Assembly: GCA_013812655.1 (NCBI GenBank)
Contig: JACCTC010000391.1
Location: forward strand, 1-47,741
DNA from: Deltaproteobacteria bacterium
GTDB taxonomy: Bacteria > Myxococcota_A > Polyangia > Haliangiales > Haliangiaceae
Length of the DNA: 47,741 nt
Direction of reading: 5' to 3'
Each line of letters begins with the position of its first letter. Position 1 is the first letter of the stretch. The translations under genes and the position numbers were made by a program. The notes beneath the pieces were generated by a model. It saw only the letters and a program-made list of their open reading frames with translations. It made no database searches and had not been told where the DNA came from. This document shows, piece after piece, positions 14,207 to 22,626 of the stretch.

Positions 14207-14980
14207 ATGGCCATCACCATCCTGTCGCCCGTCGAATGCGACCGTATGCGGCGTGCCGGTCGCGCCGCGGCGGCGACCCTGGCGTACGTCGGTTCGCGGC
14301 TCGCGCCCGGGATGACGACGGCGGAGATCGATCGCCTGGTCCGCGTGCACACCGAGGCGCAGGGCGGCCGGCCATCACAGCTCGGCTATCACGGCTTTCC
14401 CGCCGCGGTGTGCGTCAGTCGCAACGACATCGTTTGCCACGGCGTGCCGAGCCCGCACGTCCGGCTGGTCGACGGCGACATCGTCAACGTCGACGTCACC
14501 ACCGAGCTCGACGGCTTCCACGGCGACACCTCGGCGACGTACGTGATCGGTGATGCCGCGCCAGCTGCCCGTGCACTCGTCGAGCTGGCGCGCGGCGCTC
14601 GCCATGCTGGCATCGCCGCGGCGGTCCCAGGCGCGCGACTCGGCGATATCGGCGCCGCGATCACGAAGTACGTGGGCGACGACGGCAGTATCGTCGAGGC
14701 CTACGGCGGTCACGGCATCGGCCGTGCGATGCACATGGAGCCGCACGTCTCGCACGTCGGACGTCCGCAGTGCGGACATCGCCTGCGCGAGGGCATGGCG
14801 TTCACCGTCGAGCCGATGATCAACGCGGGAACATCAGCGGTCCGTACCGACGCCGACGGCTGGACCGTGCGCACCGCCGACGGCGCGCTGTCCGCGCAGT
14901 TCGAGCACACCGTGTTGATCGGCCCACATGGCCCCGAGATCACGACGTTGCTAGCGGAGGGCGAACCTCACACGAGTTGA
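14207..14980 (+). CDS. map: Methionine aminopeptidase, type I
   Basis: This 257-residue enzyme removes the initiator Met from nascent proteins. The five metal ligands of the pita-bread fold are present: D96 (NVDVT), D107 (HGDTSATY), H169 (GGHGIG), E202 (TVEPMI) and E233 (QFEHTVLI). The auxiliary His residues H78 (CHGVP) and H176 are also there. Length and motifs match type Ia enzymes without an N-terminal zinc extension. The ATG at 14207 starts the conserved MAITILSPVECDRMRRAGRA. The stop overlaps the ATG of a small zinc-binding protein gene (TGATG), a coupled pair. Confidence 0.95.
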   Translation: MAITILSPVECDRMRRAGRAAAATLAYVGSRLAPGMTTAEIDRLVRVHTEAQGGRPSQLGYHGFPAAVCVSRNDIVCHGVPSPHVRLVDGDIVNVDVTTELDGFHGDTSATYVIGDAAPAARALVELARGARHAGIAAAVPGARLGDIGAAITKYVGDDGSIVEAYGGHGIGRAMHMEPHVSHVGRPQCGHRLREGMAFTVEPMINAGTSAVRTDADGWTVRTADGALSAQFEHTVLIGPHGPEITTLLAEGEPHTS

Positions 14981-15204
14981 TGCTCGTTGAATCCGAGTTG
15001 ATCGGTCACGCTGTACCTGTGGCGCTGACGCGATATGGACCCAAAGAGGAGCTCTCGCCATCGCTTGGCACGAAGTGTCCTCTCTGCGGTCTCGGCTTCA
15101 AGGTCGGCGACTACACGGCCCTGGTGCGCAGCACACGGCATAGCAAGTACGGCGATGCACGAATCGAAGTGCACTGTGACTGCGCGACCAAAGTCCCCGG
15201 CTAG
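14980..15204 (+). CDS. Small Cys-rich (zinc-ribbon-like) protein, 74 aa
   Basis: The start ATG overlaps the map stop codon. The protein contains KCPLCGLGFKVGDYTALVR and, near its end, VHCDCATK. The CPxC...CxC pairs suggest one structural zinc site. Function is unknown. Coupling to methionine aminopeptidase suggests co-expression rather than a proven common pathway. Confidence 0.65.
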   Translation: MLVESELIGHAVPVALTRYGPKEELSPSLGTKCPLCGLGFKVGDYTALVRSTRHSKYGDARIEVHCDCATKVPG

Positions 15205-15286
15205 GTCATCGACTGCCGTTGTATTGCGCCAGGCGACGCGACGATCCATTGGTAGTGGCGACCAGTATGGCTAGCTCTCGAATGCG

Positions 15287-15520
15287 GTGACGACGTCAGG
15301 CCGGTCCTGGGCGACGTCAACGGAGTCGAGCCACTGCGGTGGGATCAATGGGACTGCCGGCGCAGCTGGCTCGAGTCAAACGTCGCCACCCGACGGTGTG
15401 ACGCAGGCGCTGCAAATCGCGCAACACGGCGGCGGCGGTGGAGGCGGCGCGGGTGGCTACATCAAGGTCACGAGCTCTGACGCGACCGTGCCGCAGACGA
15501 CGTCTCCTCCGCCGACGTAG
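15287..15520 (+). pseudogene. Gly-rich surface-protein C-terminal fragment
   Basis: This short frame (77 codons, GTG) reads HCGGINGTAGAAGSS, then QHGGGGGGGAGGYIKV and a Thr/Pro tail. Runs of this kind (GGGGGGGAGxIxV) end large Gly-rich secreted proteins of myxobacteria. No N-terminal part is present upstream, so it is probably a remnant. The gaps on both sides (15205-15286, 15521-15709) show nothing else. Confidence 0.4.
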
Positions 15521-15709
15521 ATCGCGTCGCTAGCTCGGACCTGCGAGGTCGCAGAAGCCCTTGCGCGAGTCGCCTGGCGGCGCTGACGAGACACCCACAC
15601 AGAAAATTGCCTGGATCACGGAGGCTGACTGCGCGCTGCGTGCCAGTCTGATCATCTCGAGATGTTCGAGCTTGCGCCCGATATGAAGGGCCCCGCATGA
15701 TGCGACGCC

Positions 15710-16135
15710 GTGCCTGCCAGCTCGAAGCGTATCCTCGTCGTCGACGGTGATGAAGTGTCTCGTCAGGCGGTCGGCGATTCGTTTCGCGAGCGTGGCTGGG
15801 AGACGCATTTCGCGCACGACGTGCGGAGCGCAACGGACGTCGCGATCAAGGTCCAGCCGCACGTCATCCTCACCGAGCTGTCGGTGACGGGCGCGACCGA
15901 GTATCACTTCCTGCGGCCGTTCCGGTCCGCGGTCGAGCATGACGTCGTGATCATCGGCGCGACCCGCGTGCCACAGGGCGAGTACGACCAAGCCATGGCG
16001 GCGGGGTTCGATGCGATCTTCGAGAAGCCGATCGATGTCGCGCAGATCGATCAGAGCATCGGCGTGGTGCTGCCGGGGGACACCGCGGACGAGCGGCGGG
16101 CGACGATCAAGATGCAGCGCCTCAGCAGATCGTGA
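15710..16135 (+). CDS. Stand-alone receiver-like protein with Glu at the phospho-site
   Basis: This 141-residue receiver fold has KRILVVDGDEVSRQAVGDSF, then HVILTELSVTG where LxxLDLxMP is usual, then VVIIGATR and AIFEKPID with the conserved Lys. The phospho-accepting Asp is replaced by E56, and the acidic pocket reads DGD instead of DD[DE]. Such replacements often mimic the phosphorylated state or mark pseudo-receivers. No output domain is attached. GTG start; its last codons overlap the next gene (GTGA). Confidence 0.75.
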   Translation: MPASSKRILVVDGDEVSRQAVGDSFRERGWETHFAHDVRSATDVAIKVQPHVILTELSVTGATEYHFLRPFRSAVEHDVVIIGATRVPQGEYDQAMAAGFDAIFEKPIDVAQIDQSIGVVLPGDTADERRATIKMQRLSRS

Positions 16136-16476
16136 AGCGAGCGCTGCCGAAGCGCGCGGTTCGAGTCACCGCGTACTTCAAGGTTGGCGACGTGGTGCTG
16201 ATGGGGAAGTACAAGAACGTACGGGGCGTGATCGTCGGATTCGGTGAGGACCAGTGGGGGAACCCGACGGTCGAGATCGAGCCGACTCCAAAGGGCCGCA
16301 AGCAGAACAAGACCATCGGGCTCTTCAAGATCTGGCGTGCCGACGTCAAGGAGGATGCCCTGAAGCGGCTGGCAGGCGAGCCGGTGCCACGCGCACCGCG
16401 ACGCCCTTCGAAGAAGTTACGACGCACGCGCGCCGGTGAAGCCGCTACGGGCCGGCGTCGGAATCTCGGACATTGA
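16132..16476 (+). CDS. Small basic protein with KOW/SH3-like segment
   Basis: The core FKVGDVVLMGKYKNVRGVIV followed by GFGEDQWGNPTVEIEPTPKG reads like a small SH3-like barrel with a KOW-type turn. An Arg/Lys-rich C-terminal tail of 40 residues could bind nucleic acid. The GTG start overlaps the stop of the receiver-like gene, so the two are co-translated. I do not recognise a named family. Confidence 0.6.
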   Translation: MKRALPKRAVRVTAYFKVGDVVLMGKYKNVRGVIVGFGEDQWGNPTVEIEPTPKGRKQNKTIGLFKIWRADVKEDALKRLAGEPVPRAPRRPSKKLRRTRAGEAATGRRRNLGH

Positions 16477-16532
16477 CAGTCCGCGCGCCGGGCGATACAT
16501 GCGCCGCTTCTTAACGAATCAGGACCTGGACT

Positions 16533-17759
16533 ATGAAGACGATTACGATCCTTGGCGCGCTCGCCCTCGTGGGCTGCGCCGCCGAACCCACCAAGCAAGA
16601 CATCTCCCAGCCGCAGTTCGACGTCGCCGATGACAAGGACGACAGCCCGCGCAAGCCGTCGAAGGGCGTCGACCTCCGCATCGCACAGCTCGGGCAGGGG
16701 ACGTTCGATCGGACCCGCGGCTTCATCTCGCACGAGGTCCGGCTCGATGCGGGTCCCGTCGATCTCGACCTCGTCGGTGACGGCCAGCCGCTCGACACGA
16801 TCCTCTACGTGTTCGGCCCCAGGCGCGCGAACGGGACGTACCCGGCGCACGCGCTCGCGTTCAACGACGACGCCGACTACCCGCACAACCTCGGCTCGCA
16901 CCTCGTGCTCGACGTCGCAACCGCGGGCACCTACCGCATGGTCGTGTCGACGTACGACAACTACGTCAGCTATCCGAGCCACGTCAGCGTCGCCGACTAC
17001 CGGGTGATCGTGAAGTGTCAGAACCCGACGTTCGGCGGATGTGGCCCCGCAGTCTCCGGTATCGACGGCGCCTGCTGGGCCGATGACGACTGCATGGCGG
17101 TCGACGGTGCCCCGCTGCACTGTGAAGGCGAAGTCACCTGCGCGCCCGGCACGAACTGCCTGTTCACGCGCGAGGGTCGCTGCGTCGCCGACGTCGCCTG
17201 GATGACGTACGCGCCCGTGCAGTGCTCGTCGCCGTGGGGCGCCGCGGTTCTCACCGAGGACGAGGAGGCGCAGTACCCGATCCCCGAGCTCGCGAAGGTC
17301 GTCAAGCATTACGCCAAGCTCGGCATCGTGATCGACGAGGTCGGCACGCTGATGAAGCCCGACCCGCTCCTCACGTGCGCGGCGTGCGGCTGTGCGCGCG
17401 GTCTCGAGATCGCGGTCAAGCTGACGACGCCGATGGCGGCGGAGCTCGCGGCGCTCGGCTGGACGTACTCGTCGAGCGATCCGCCGGAGCAGGCCCTCGA
17501 GCCGGCGCAGTGCGGCTCGAACCCGTGGCAGACCACGGCGACGACCGATGTCTACGCCGAGCTCGAGCAGGTCGACAGCTGGCTCGCGGCGAACAGCGTG
17601 ATGTCGAGGAAGCGCGGCTTCGCGTGGCCGACGGAACCCCGCGTCACGTGCGCCGCGTGCTCGTGTGCGCGTGGTGATCGCCTGCTTGTCTACGCACCCG
17701 ACCTCCAGGCGCATGGCATTCTGCAGTCGCTCGGCTTCGACTTCCTCTACATGCCCTGA
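16533..17759 (+). CDS. Lipoprotein with PPC-like domain and two Cys-rich modules
   Basis: This 408-residue lipoprotein has lipobox LVGC (C15) and an acidic ADDKDD linker. A beta-sandwich at about 45-170 resembles bacterial pre-peptidase C-terminal (PPC) domains (LDTILYVFGP, AGTYRMVVSTYDNY). A Cys-rich knot follows at 172-220. Two homologous C-terminal modules, about 225-310 and 325-400, each begin with QC-S-x-P/S-W and contain LTCAACGCARG or VTCAACSCARG. The paired CAACxCARG motifs look like structural disulfides or metal sites. No catalytic motif is visible. It is probably attached to the outer membrane. Confidence 0.75.
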   Translation: MKTITILGALALVGCAAEPTKQDISQPQFDVADDKDDSPRKPSKGVDLRIAQLGQGTFDRTRGFISHEVRLDAGPVDLDLVGDGQPLDTILYVFGPRRANGTYPAHALAFNDDADYPHNLGSHLVLDVATAGTYRMVVSTYDNYVSYPSHVSVADYRVIVKCQNPTFGGCGPAVSGIDGACWADDDCMAVDGAPLHCEGEVTCAPGTNCLFTREGRCVADVAWMTYAPVQCSSPWGAAVLTEDEEAQYPIPELAKVVKHYAKLGIVIDEVGTLMKPDPLLTCAACGCARGLEIAVKLTTPMAAELAALGWTYSSSDPPEQALEPAQCGSNPWQTTATTDVYAELEQVDSWLAANSVMSRKRGFAWPTEPRVTCAACSCARGDRLLVYAPDLQAHGILQSLGFDFLYMP

Positions 17760-17773
17760 GGCGAGCCACGCCG

Positions 17774-18442
17774 ATGACGCCCGACGTTCTCCACACCACG
17801 GCCGGAGACTTGCCGCTGGAGGAGGTCGAGCTCGACATCGAGGGCCGCACGTGGTCGATCCTCCACACCGGTGCGGTGATCAGCCGCGAGCAGGAGCTCG
17901 AGTTCTTGCTCGGCCGGAACACGACGAAGCGTCCCTACGGCATCGTGCTGTGGCCCGCCGCGATCGCGCTCGCGCACGAGGTGGCAGCGCGCGAGCTTGT
18001 TGGGAAGCGCGTGCTCGAGCTGGGTGCCGGGACGGGGTTGCCCGGCATCATCGCCGCATCGCGCGGCGCGCGCGTCGTGCAGACCGACCGCCAGCAGCTC
18101 GTGCTGCACGTCTGCAAGCTGAACGCGGAGCGTAATCGCGTGACGACGATCGAGCACCGGATCGCGGACTGGACTGCCTGGCAGGATGCCGAGCGTTACG
18201 ACCTGATCCTCGGCTCGGACATCCTCTACGCGGGTGACCTCCATCCGCCGCTGCGGCACATCTTCGAGACCAACCTCGCACCGGGTGGCACGGTGCTACT
18301 CGCCGACCCGTTTCGCGAGACCAGTGTTCGCTTGCTCGAGACGATGGAGGCCGCGGGCTGGAGGATCACGATGGACAAATGGACCGTCGGGCTGACGCCA
18401 CCGCCGCGACCGGTCGGCGTGTTCGCCCTCACGCGGAGCTGA
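17774..18442 (+). CDS. METTL21/Methyltransf_16-type protein methyltransferase
   Basis: This 222-residue protein has the lysine-methyltransferase-16 layout: an N-terminal strand region (VLHTTAGDLPLEEVELDIEG), PYGIVLWPAAIALAHEV, motif I VLELGAGTGLPGIIAA, QTDRQQLVLHVCKLNAE, and YDLILGSDILYA (a DxxY-like post-motif). Family members trimethylate lysines on translation factors and chaperones; the bacterial substrate is unknown. It starts 14 bases after the preceding lipoprotein gene and may share its mRNA. Confidence 0.85.
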   Translation: MTPDVLHTTAGDLPLEEVELDIEGRTWSILHTGAVISREQELEFLLGRNTTKRPYGIVLWPAAIALAHEVAARELVGKRVLELGAGTGLPGIIAASRGARVVQTDRQQLVLHVCKLNAERNRVTTIEHRIADWTAWQDAERYDLILGSDILYAGDLHPPLRHIFETNLAPGGTVLLADPFRETSVRLLETMEAAGWRITMDKWTVGLTPPPRPVGVFALTRS

Positions 18443-18446
18443 CCTG

Positions 18447-18629
18447 TCACGACGATGCGGTGGTCGAGATCTCCTCGGTGAGCGCCGTGAGGACGCTATC
18501 GAGCTCGGCGGTCTCGACCACGATCGTGGGGGCGGTCATCGCGCGCCAGTTCGCGAGGTCGGCGTAACTGATCACGTCGCTGAGATCGAACGCGGTGTCG
18601 AAGTCGCGCATGTCCGAGCATTGGAGCAA
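18447..18629 (-). pseudogene. Small ORF, probable C-terminal remnant
   Basis: Translation from the TTG at 18629 gives 60 residues (DFDTAFDLSDVISYADLANW, then TIVVETAELDSVLTALTEEI). The same frame is open upstream to the TGA that ends the phosphatase gene. It reads plausibly there too (ALLTLIGTHGVIVASSSRGS, RWSPWRLGIEHGLASTLLQC) but lacks any ATG or GTG start. It may be a decayed gene whose start is lost, or a CTG-started gene. No family is recognised. The remainder of 18443-18830 shows nothing else. Confidence 0.35.
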
Positions 18630-18830
18630 CGTCGATGCCAGGCCGTGCTCGATCCCGAGCCGCCATGGGCTCCAGCGGCCTCGCGCGGCGCGAGACCGTT
18701 CACGCGCACGCCACCCGACGACCGATGTAGCGCCATGGCTCCCTCGACTCGAGCTGGCGACGATGACGCCGTGCGTACCGATCAGCGTGAGCAGCGCGTG
18801 ACGCAGCGCCCGCGAGCTCGGGGCGGCGCG

Positions 18831-20081
18831 TCAGGTGCGCGGCACGACGAGCGAGTCAAATTCGACGCCAGTGCCATCGATCGCGTGGAGGACGAGCTCC
18901 TCGACTCCCACCTCGACCTGGACGAAGTGGATCACCTGCTCGCTGAACGCGGTGAAGTCGGACTGGCCGACGGGGCGCGTGCCGCGTCCGCCACCGCCGC
19001 TCACGACGTAGACGGTTCCGTTCACCGGGACCGTCCGCTCGTAGTGGTGATCGTGCCCCGCGAGCACGAGCTGCACGCGGTGCTTCTCGAGGACCGGCGC
19101 GAGCACCTCGCGCAGTGGCAGATCGGAGCCGTGCTGGCTGCCCGACGAGTACGGCGGGCGGTGGAAGTACACGATGCTCCATGGCGCCGTGGAGAGCTCG
19201 AGGTCACGGTCGAGCCACGCGGCCTGGGTGGCGTAGTCCTGCTCGGTGTCGAGCACCGCGAAGTGCACGCGCCCCCAGTCGTACGAGTACCACCGCTCGT
19301 TGCCTTCCCCCGGGGGCAGCGCGAACACGTCGCGAAACACGCCGCCTTGCGCGGTCTCGTACTCGTGGTTGCCGGAGGCGGGGAAGAACGGGAGGTTCCG
19401 GAACAGCTCGGCGTACACCGCGAACACGTAGTCCTCGAACTGGCCGATCGTACCGCTGCGATACGCGAGGTCACCGAGGTGGACCATGAGGTCGTACGGC
19501 ACGGTGAACATCTGCTCTTGCAGCTCGTGCTGCTCCAGACTTCCGTTACCGGAATCACCGAAGGCGATGAAGCGGACGGGCAGCGTGCTGGTCGCGCTCG
19601 GGGCCGTGCGGAAGCCCGTTGGTTCGGACAGTGGCGCCACGCCGTTGCCGAGCGCGTAGCAATAGACCGTATCCGGCTGCAGCCCCGTGATCCGTGCCCA
19701 AACCTGCTTCTCGTTCGCGAGGCGCTGGGGGTATTCCTCGACCACGGCGAGCACCTCGCCCAGTGGACTCCCGTCGGGCGTCGTGAGGATCGCGCGCTCG
19801 CCGGCGGGGTCCACCGTGACCCAGCCGATCGTCGCCGACGTCGTCGTGACTTCCTGCAGGTAAGGCCGCCGGTGCACCACGTCGCCAGCTTCGGTCAGCG
19901 CTCCCGAGCCGCACTGTGCGCGGATGGCATCGATCGGCGAGCCGCGCTCGACGGGATGGGTCAGGTCGCCGAACTTCGTGGCAGCGAGATGTCCCCGCTC
20001 GTTATTCGAGCCTCCTCCACACGCGGTGACTCCGAGCATTCCACCGATCAGGGTCGACAGCGTTCTGTTCACGTTTCTCAC
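18831..20081 (-). CDS. Purple acid phosphatase-like metallophosphoesterase lipoprotein
   Basis: This protein of about 416 residues has a lipoprotein signal (LIGGMLGVTAC). A fibronectin-like N-terminal domain of purple acid phosphatases (RPYLQEVTTTSATIGWVTVD, ITGLQPDTVYCYAL) comes first. The catalytic domain has all metal motifs: FIAFGDSG, HLGDLAY, PASGNHEY, VYFHRPPY and LAGHDHHYER. It should hydrolyse phosphomonoesters outside the cytoplasm with a dinuclear Fe/metal centre, serving phosphate scavenging. Two GTG starts are possible (20081 and 20072); no strong Shine-Dalgarno decides. A phosphatidate-phosphatase-like lipoprotein gene follows on the same strand further upstream. Confidence 0.9.
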   Translation of the reverse strand: MRNVNRTLSTLIGGMLGVTACGGGSNNERGHLAATKFGDLTHPVERGSPIDAIRAQCGSGALTEAGDVVHRRPYLQEVTTTSATIGWVTVDPAGERAILTTPDGSPLGEVLAVVEEYPQRLANEKQVWARITGLQPDTVYCYALGNGVAPLSEPTGFRTAPSATSTLPVRFIAFGDSGNGSLEQHELQEQMFTVPYDLMVHLGDLAYRSGTIGQFEDYVFAVYAELFRNLPFFPASGNHEYETAQGGVFRDVFALPPGEGNERWYSYDWGRVHFAVLDTEQDYATQAAWLDRDLELSTAPWSIVYFHRPPYSSGSQHGSDLPLREVLAPVLEKHRVQLVLAGHDHHYERTVPVNGTVYVVSGGGGRGTRPVGQSDFTAFSEQVIHFVQVEVGVEELVLHAIDGTGVEFDSLVVPRT

Positions 20082-20216
20082 AGTGTTACGCGGGCTCAGG
20101 CCGCACGTCGACCATCGCACGTCACACCGCGCGAGAGACTGTGGGAGCTGGTCGGGCGATCACGAACCACCGCGTCGCATGCGGCACGGTGGAGCTTGGG
20201 GGTGGTCTAGCGCGGT

Positions 20217-21230
20217 CTAGCGCGCAGCGTCGAGGAGCGCGTCGATCTGGGCGGCGGTGATCGCGAGGCCCTCGGTGCGGGCGGCGTTCATGACCGTGCG
20301 AGCCTCGGTCTCGGTGAGCAGTTCCAGGCCGAACGCGATCGCGGCAGCCTCGGCGTAGTTGTTGACGAGGTGCATGCCGGCGACGCGCGTCGGGCTGACC
20401 GTCTCGTTGACCTTGTTGATGAAGATCGCGGCGACCCGCGTCGGATACTTCGTGCGGATCTCGGCGTAGACCTCGGGGTCGCGGTGGCTGGTGTCACCGA
20501 ACAGCACGAAGCGCTGCTGGACGCGGGTGTCGAAGATGCGGGAGACGTCGCGGACCTTCTCGGGCTGCGCGACCCATGGCGCACCGGAGACGCCGGTATC
20601 GATCGGGCCTGCCGGCACGCCGTGCATCGCCATCCAGTCGGCGATGCCGATGATCCCCTCGGGCGTCCGTGCGGTGACGAAGTGAACGTCGCCGGCGGCG
20701 CCGGCCATCCGCAGCTCGAGCGTGCGTAGCAGCGTGGCGATGCCCGGATACGGCGGCGGCAGACCGGCCGACGTCTCGGGCGGCAGCACGGTCTTGTCGA
20801 TATCCGAGACGATGCCGAGCTCGGCCTGGGCACGCGGCACGTCGACGACGACCTTGGTCTCGAGTGCGGCGTCGCCGCGGTTGTGGACGGTGAGGGTCCA
20901 GTTGCGCACGGTACCGTCGGCGGCCACATCGATGCGCGGCGTCGTCGAGATGTCGCTGGTGAACGAGTGCTCGTAGTGGGTCGCGGTGAGCTGGGCGTCG
21001 ACGGTGCCTTCCTGGACGAGGCTCGCGACGAACGCCGGCGTGGTGATCCGGTACCGCTTGCTGGCGCCCGGGGCCAGCTCGAGCTCGACGATCCGCGGCA
21101 GCGCGGTGTCACTCTTGTCGTCGGACAGCGAGCCGAGATCTTCGAGATCGTCGGGCTCGCTCACGCAGGCGCCCAGCGAGACTGCAAACAAGATCGCGCA
21201 GGGGCTGGCGCAGTAGCGGATCGGCGTCAT
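20217..21230 (-). CDS. App1-type (DUF2183) phosphatidate phosphatase-like lipoprotein
   Basis: This 337-residue lipoprotein (lipobox SLGAC, C22) has an acidic linker containing DDKSD. A beta-rich domain spans 45-130, followed by an App1 catalytic domain of HAD type: GIVSDIDKTVL with D143/D145/T147, VHFVTARTPEGI, RFVLFGDTSHRDPEVYAEI and RVAAIFI. Yeast App1 dephosphorylates phosphatidate; bacterial homologues are exported and uncharacterised. The start ATG at 21230 precedes the signal peptide directly. It is divergent from the zinc-ribbon gene at 21398. Confidence 0.85.
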   Translation of the reverse strand: MTPIRYCASPCAILFAVSLGACVSEPDDLEDLGSLSDDKSDTALPRIVELELAPGASKRYRITTPAFVASLVQEGTVDAQLTATHYEHSFTSDISTTPRIDVAADGTVRNWTLTVHNRGDAALETKVVVDVPRAQAELGIVSDIDKTVLPPETSAGLPPPYPGIATLLRTLELRMAGAAGDVHFVTARTPEGIIGIADWMAMHGVPAGPIDTGVSGAPWVAQPEKVRDVSRIFDTRVQQRFVLFGDTSHRDPEVYAEIRTKYPTRVAAIFINKVNETVSPTRVAGMHLVNNYAEAAAIAFGLELLTETEARTVMNAARTEGLAITAAQIDALLDAAR

Positions 21231-21397
21231 GCGCGGCTGGGGCAGCAAGATCCAAGCCCCGCCAAGTCCGCGCCCAGCGAGGGCCGCGACGGCCGCCGGC
21301 AAGTCCGGTAGCCAGCCCGAGAGCTACAGCTCGAGCTTCACCACGGGCCCGGCGCCGATAGCGTTTAGATACTCACTCGCGCGAAGCTGGCCTCACC

Positions 21398-21805
21398 ATG
21401 GCCAGCGATCCCTCCAGCGACCGGCTTGACCAGCTCGAGCGGGCGAACGCCCAGCTCCACGCGCAGCTCCAGGAGCTTCGCGAGATCATCGACCGCACGC
21501 GGGTCGGCGGTTTCCGATCGATCCGTGACTCGCGGCGCTGCCCGGCGTGCGGGTCGGGTGCGCTGTTGCACGTGCGGCGCGCGCAGGAGGTCGGGTATGG
21601 GGGCCTGAAGGATCTGGCGATCGCTCACGAGAGCTCGGTCTGGAAGGGCGCGGTGCCACGCGGGCCGATGGAGTCGTTCGTGTGTCGCGGGTGCGGGCTC
21701 GTCGAGTTTCACGTGACCGACTTCAGCGACGTTCCCGTCGATGGCACCGACATCGTCGCGATCGAGCCCGAGCCCGACGTCCCGAGCGGCGGGCCATTTC
21801 GGTAG
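21398..21805 (+). CDS. Coiled-coil zinc-ribbon protein
   Basis: This 135-residue protein starts with a coiled coil (DRLDQLERANAQLHAQLQEL). A zinc ribbon follows, made of CPACGSG and FVCRGCGLVEFHV. The C-terminus is acidic. Ribbons of this kind are structural and may bind partners or nucleic acid. It lies 100 bases ahead of the FHA/SEDS-PBP operon on the same strand and may be its first gene, but no role in that operon is shown. Confidence 0.65.
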   Translation: MASDPSSDRLDQLERANAQLHAQLQELREIIDRTRVGGFRSIRDSRRCPACGSGALLHVRRAQEVGYGGLKDLAIAHESSVWKGAVPRGPMESFVCRGCGLVEFHVTDFSDVPVDGTDIVAIEPEPDVPSGGPFR

Positions 21806-21904
21806 TTCCGTCGCGTCCACGACCCCAGCGCACCAGCTCGGGTCCGCGCCACGCCGCACGCCGATCATGGCCTGCGTCGAGGTCTGATAAGCTCGAACCC
21901 ACGG

Positions 21905-22624
21905 ATGGGCTGGTTCTCAGAGCTCTTGCGAGGCGGCTCCGACGAGCTGGGCTGGGACGATCTGATCCGGCGCGTCGTCGACGAGATCGCGCGGCTCAAG
22001 CGGTTCGGCGCGCGCGGCGAGGTCGTGTTCCCAATCGACGTGGTGGTCCGGATCACGGTCGGCGAAGGCAGCGTTGCCACGATCCAGGAATTCGTCGATC
22101 GGCCCGAGCTCGATCGCGAGGTCGGTGCGGGGCTCGCCAACCGGTGCGACGTCGCGCTCGATCAGCTGCCGCGTCGCGAGTACGTGGTATCGGCCGCCGA
22201 TCGCACGGTGATCTCGGTCGTCGAGGGTGCGCCCCAGGTCTGGCGGTTCGTGATCGAGGGCGGTGATCGAACGGGCGCGACGCTCTCGCTGCCCGCGGGG
22301 TGGTCCGAGGCGGCGTTCGGGCGCGGCGAGTGGCACGGCGGCGACCAGCACGCGCGTAACGATCTGATCCTCTGCGATCAGACCGAGTACGTGAGCCGGC
22401 GTGCGGGACGGCTGTATCGTGCCGGTCACCTGCTCGAGGTCGCATCGCTCGATCAGGCGGATCTGCTGATCGTCAAGCGCGCGAGCGGCGAGGCCGTGCG
22501 CCCGTCGCGAACGGCGCGTGGTCGCGCAGCGGTGCGGCCGGGCGACGCGATCGAGCTGACCGATGGTCGCGGCGGCATCGTACGCATCCTCGTCCAGCGC
22601 CAGGTTGCGGGGATGGCGGAGTAA
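21905..22624 (+). CDS. FhaA-like protein (DUF3662-like plus FHA-like domain)
   Basis: This 239-residue protein has an N-terminal segment (about 1-100) containing WDDLIRRVVDEIARLKRFGA and DVVVRITVG, like the DUF3662 domain of actinobacterial FhaA. A C-terminal beta domain holds AFGRGE, HARNDLILCDQTEYVSRRA and PGDAIELTDG, the outline of an FHA fold with GR and SRR where SRxH is usual. FHA domains bind phosphothreonine. In actinobacteria FhaA acts with a Ser/Thr kinase in peptidoglycan synthesis; the SEDS-PBP gene two genes downstream fits that. A gap of two bases separates it from the next gene. Confidence 0.65.
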   Translation: MGWFSELLRGGSDELGWDDLIRRVVDEIARLKRFGARGEVVFPIDVVVRITVGEGSVATIQEFVDRPELDREVGAGLANRCDVALDQLPRREYVVSAADRTVISVVEGAPQVWRFVIEGGDRTGATLSLPAGWSEAAFGRGEWHGGDQHARNDLILCDQTEYVSRRAGRLYRAGHLLEVASLDQADLLIVKRASGEAVRPSRTARGRAAVRPGDAIELTDGRGGIVRILVQRQVAGMAE

Positions 22625-22626
22625 CG

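Noticed and set aside
16122..17714. 530-codon minus-strand frame
   Set aside because: It is the shadow of the Cys-rich lipoprotein and the preceding small gene.
18621..20210. 529-codon plus-strand frame
   Set aside because: It is antisense to the purple acid phosphatase, whose metal motifs are complete.
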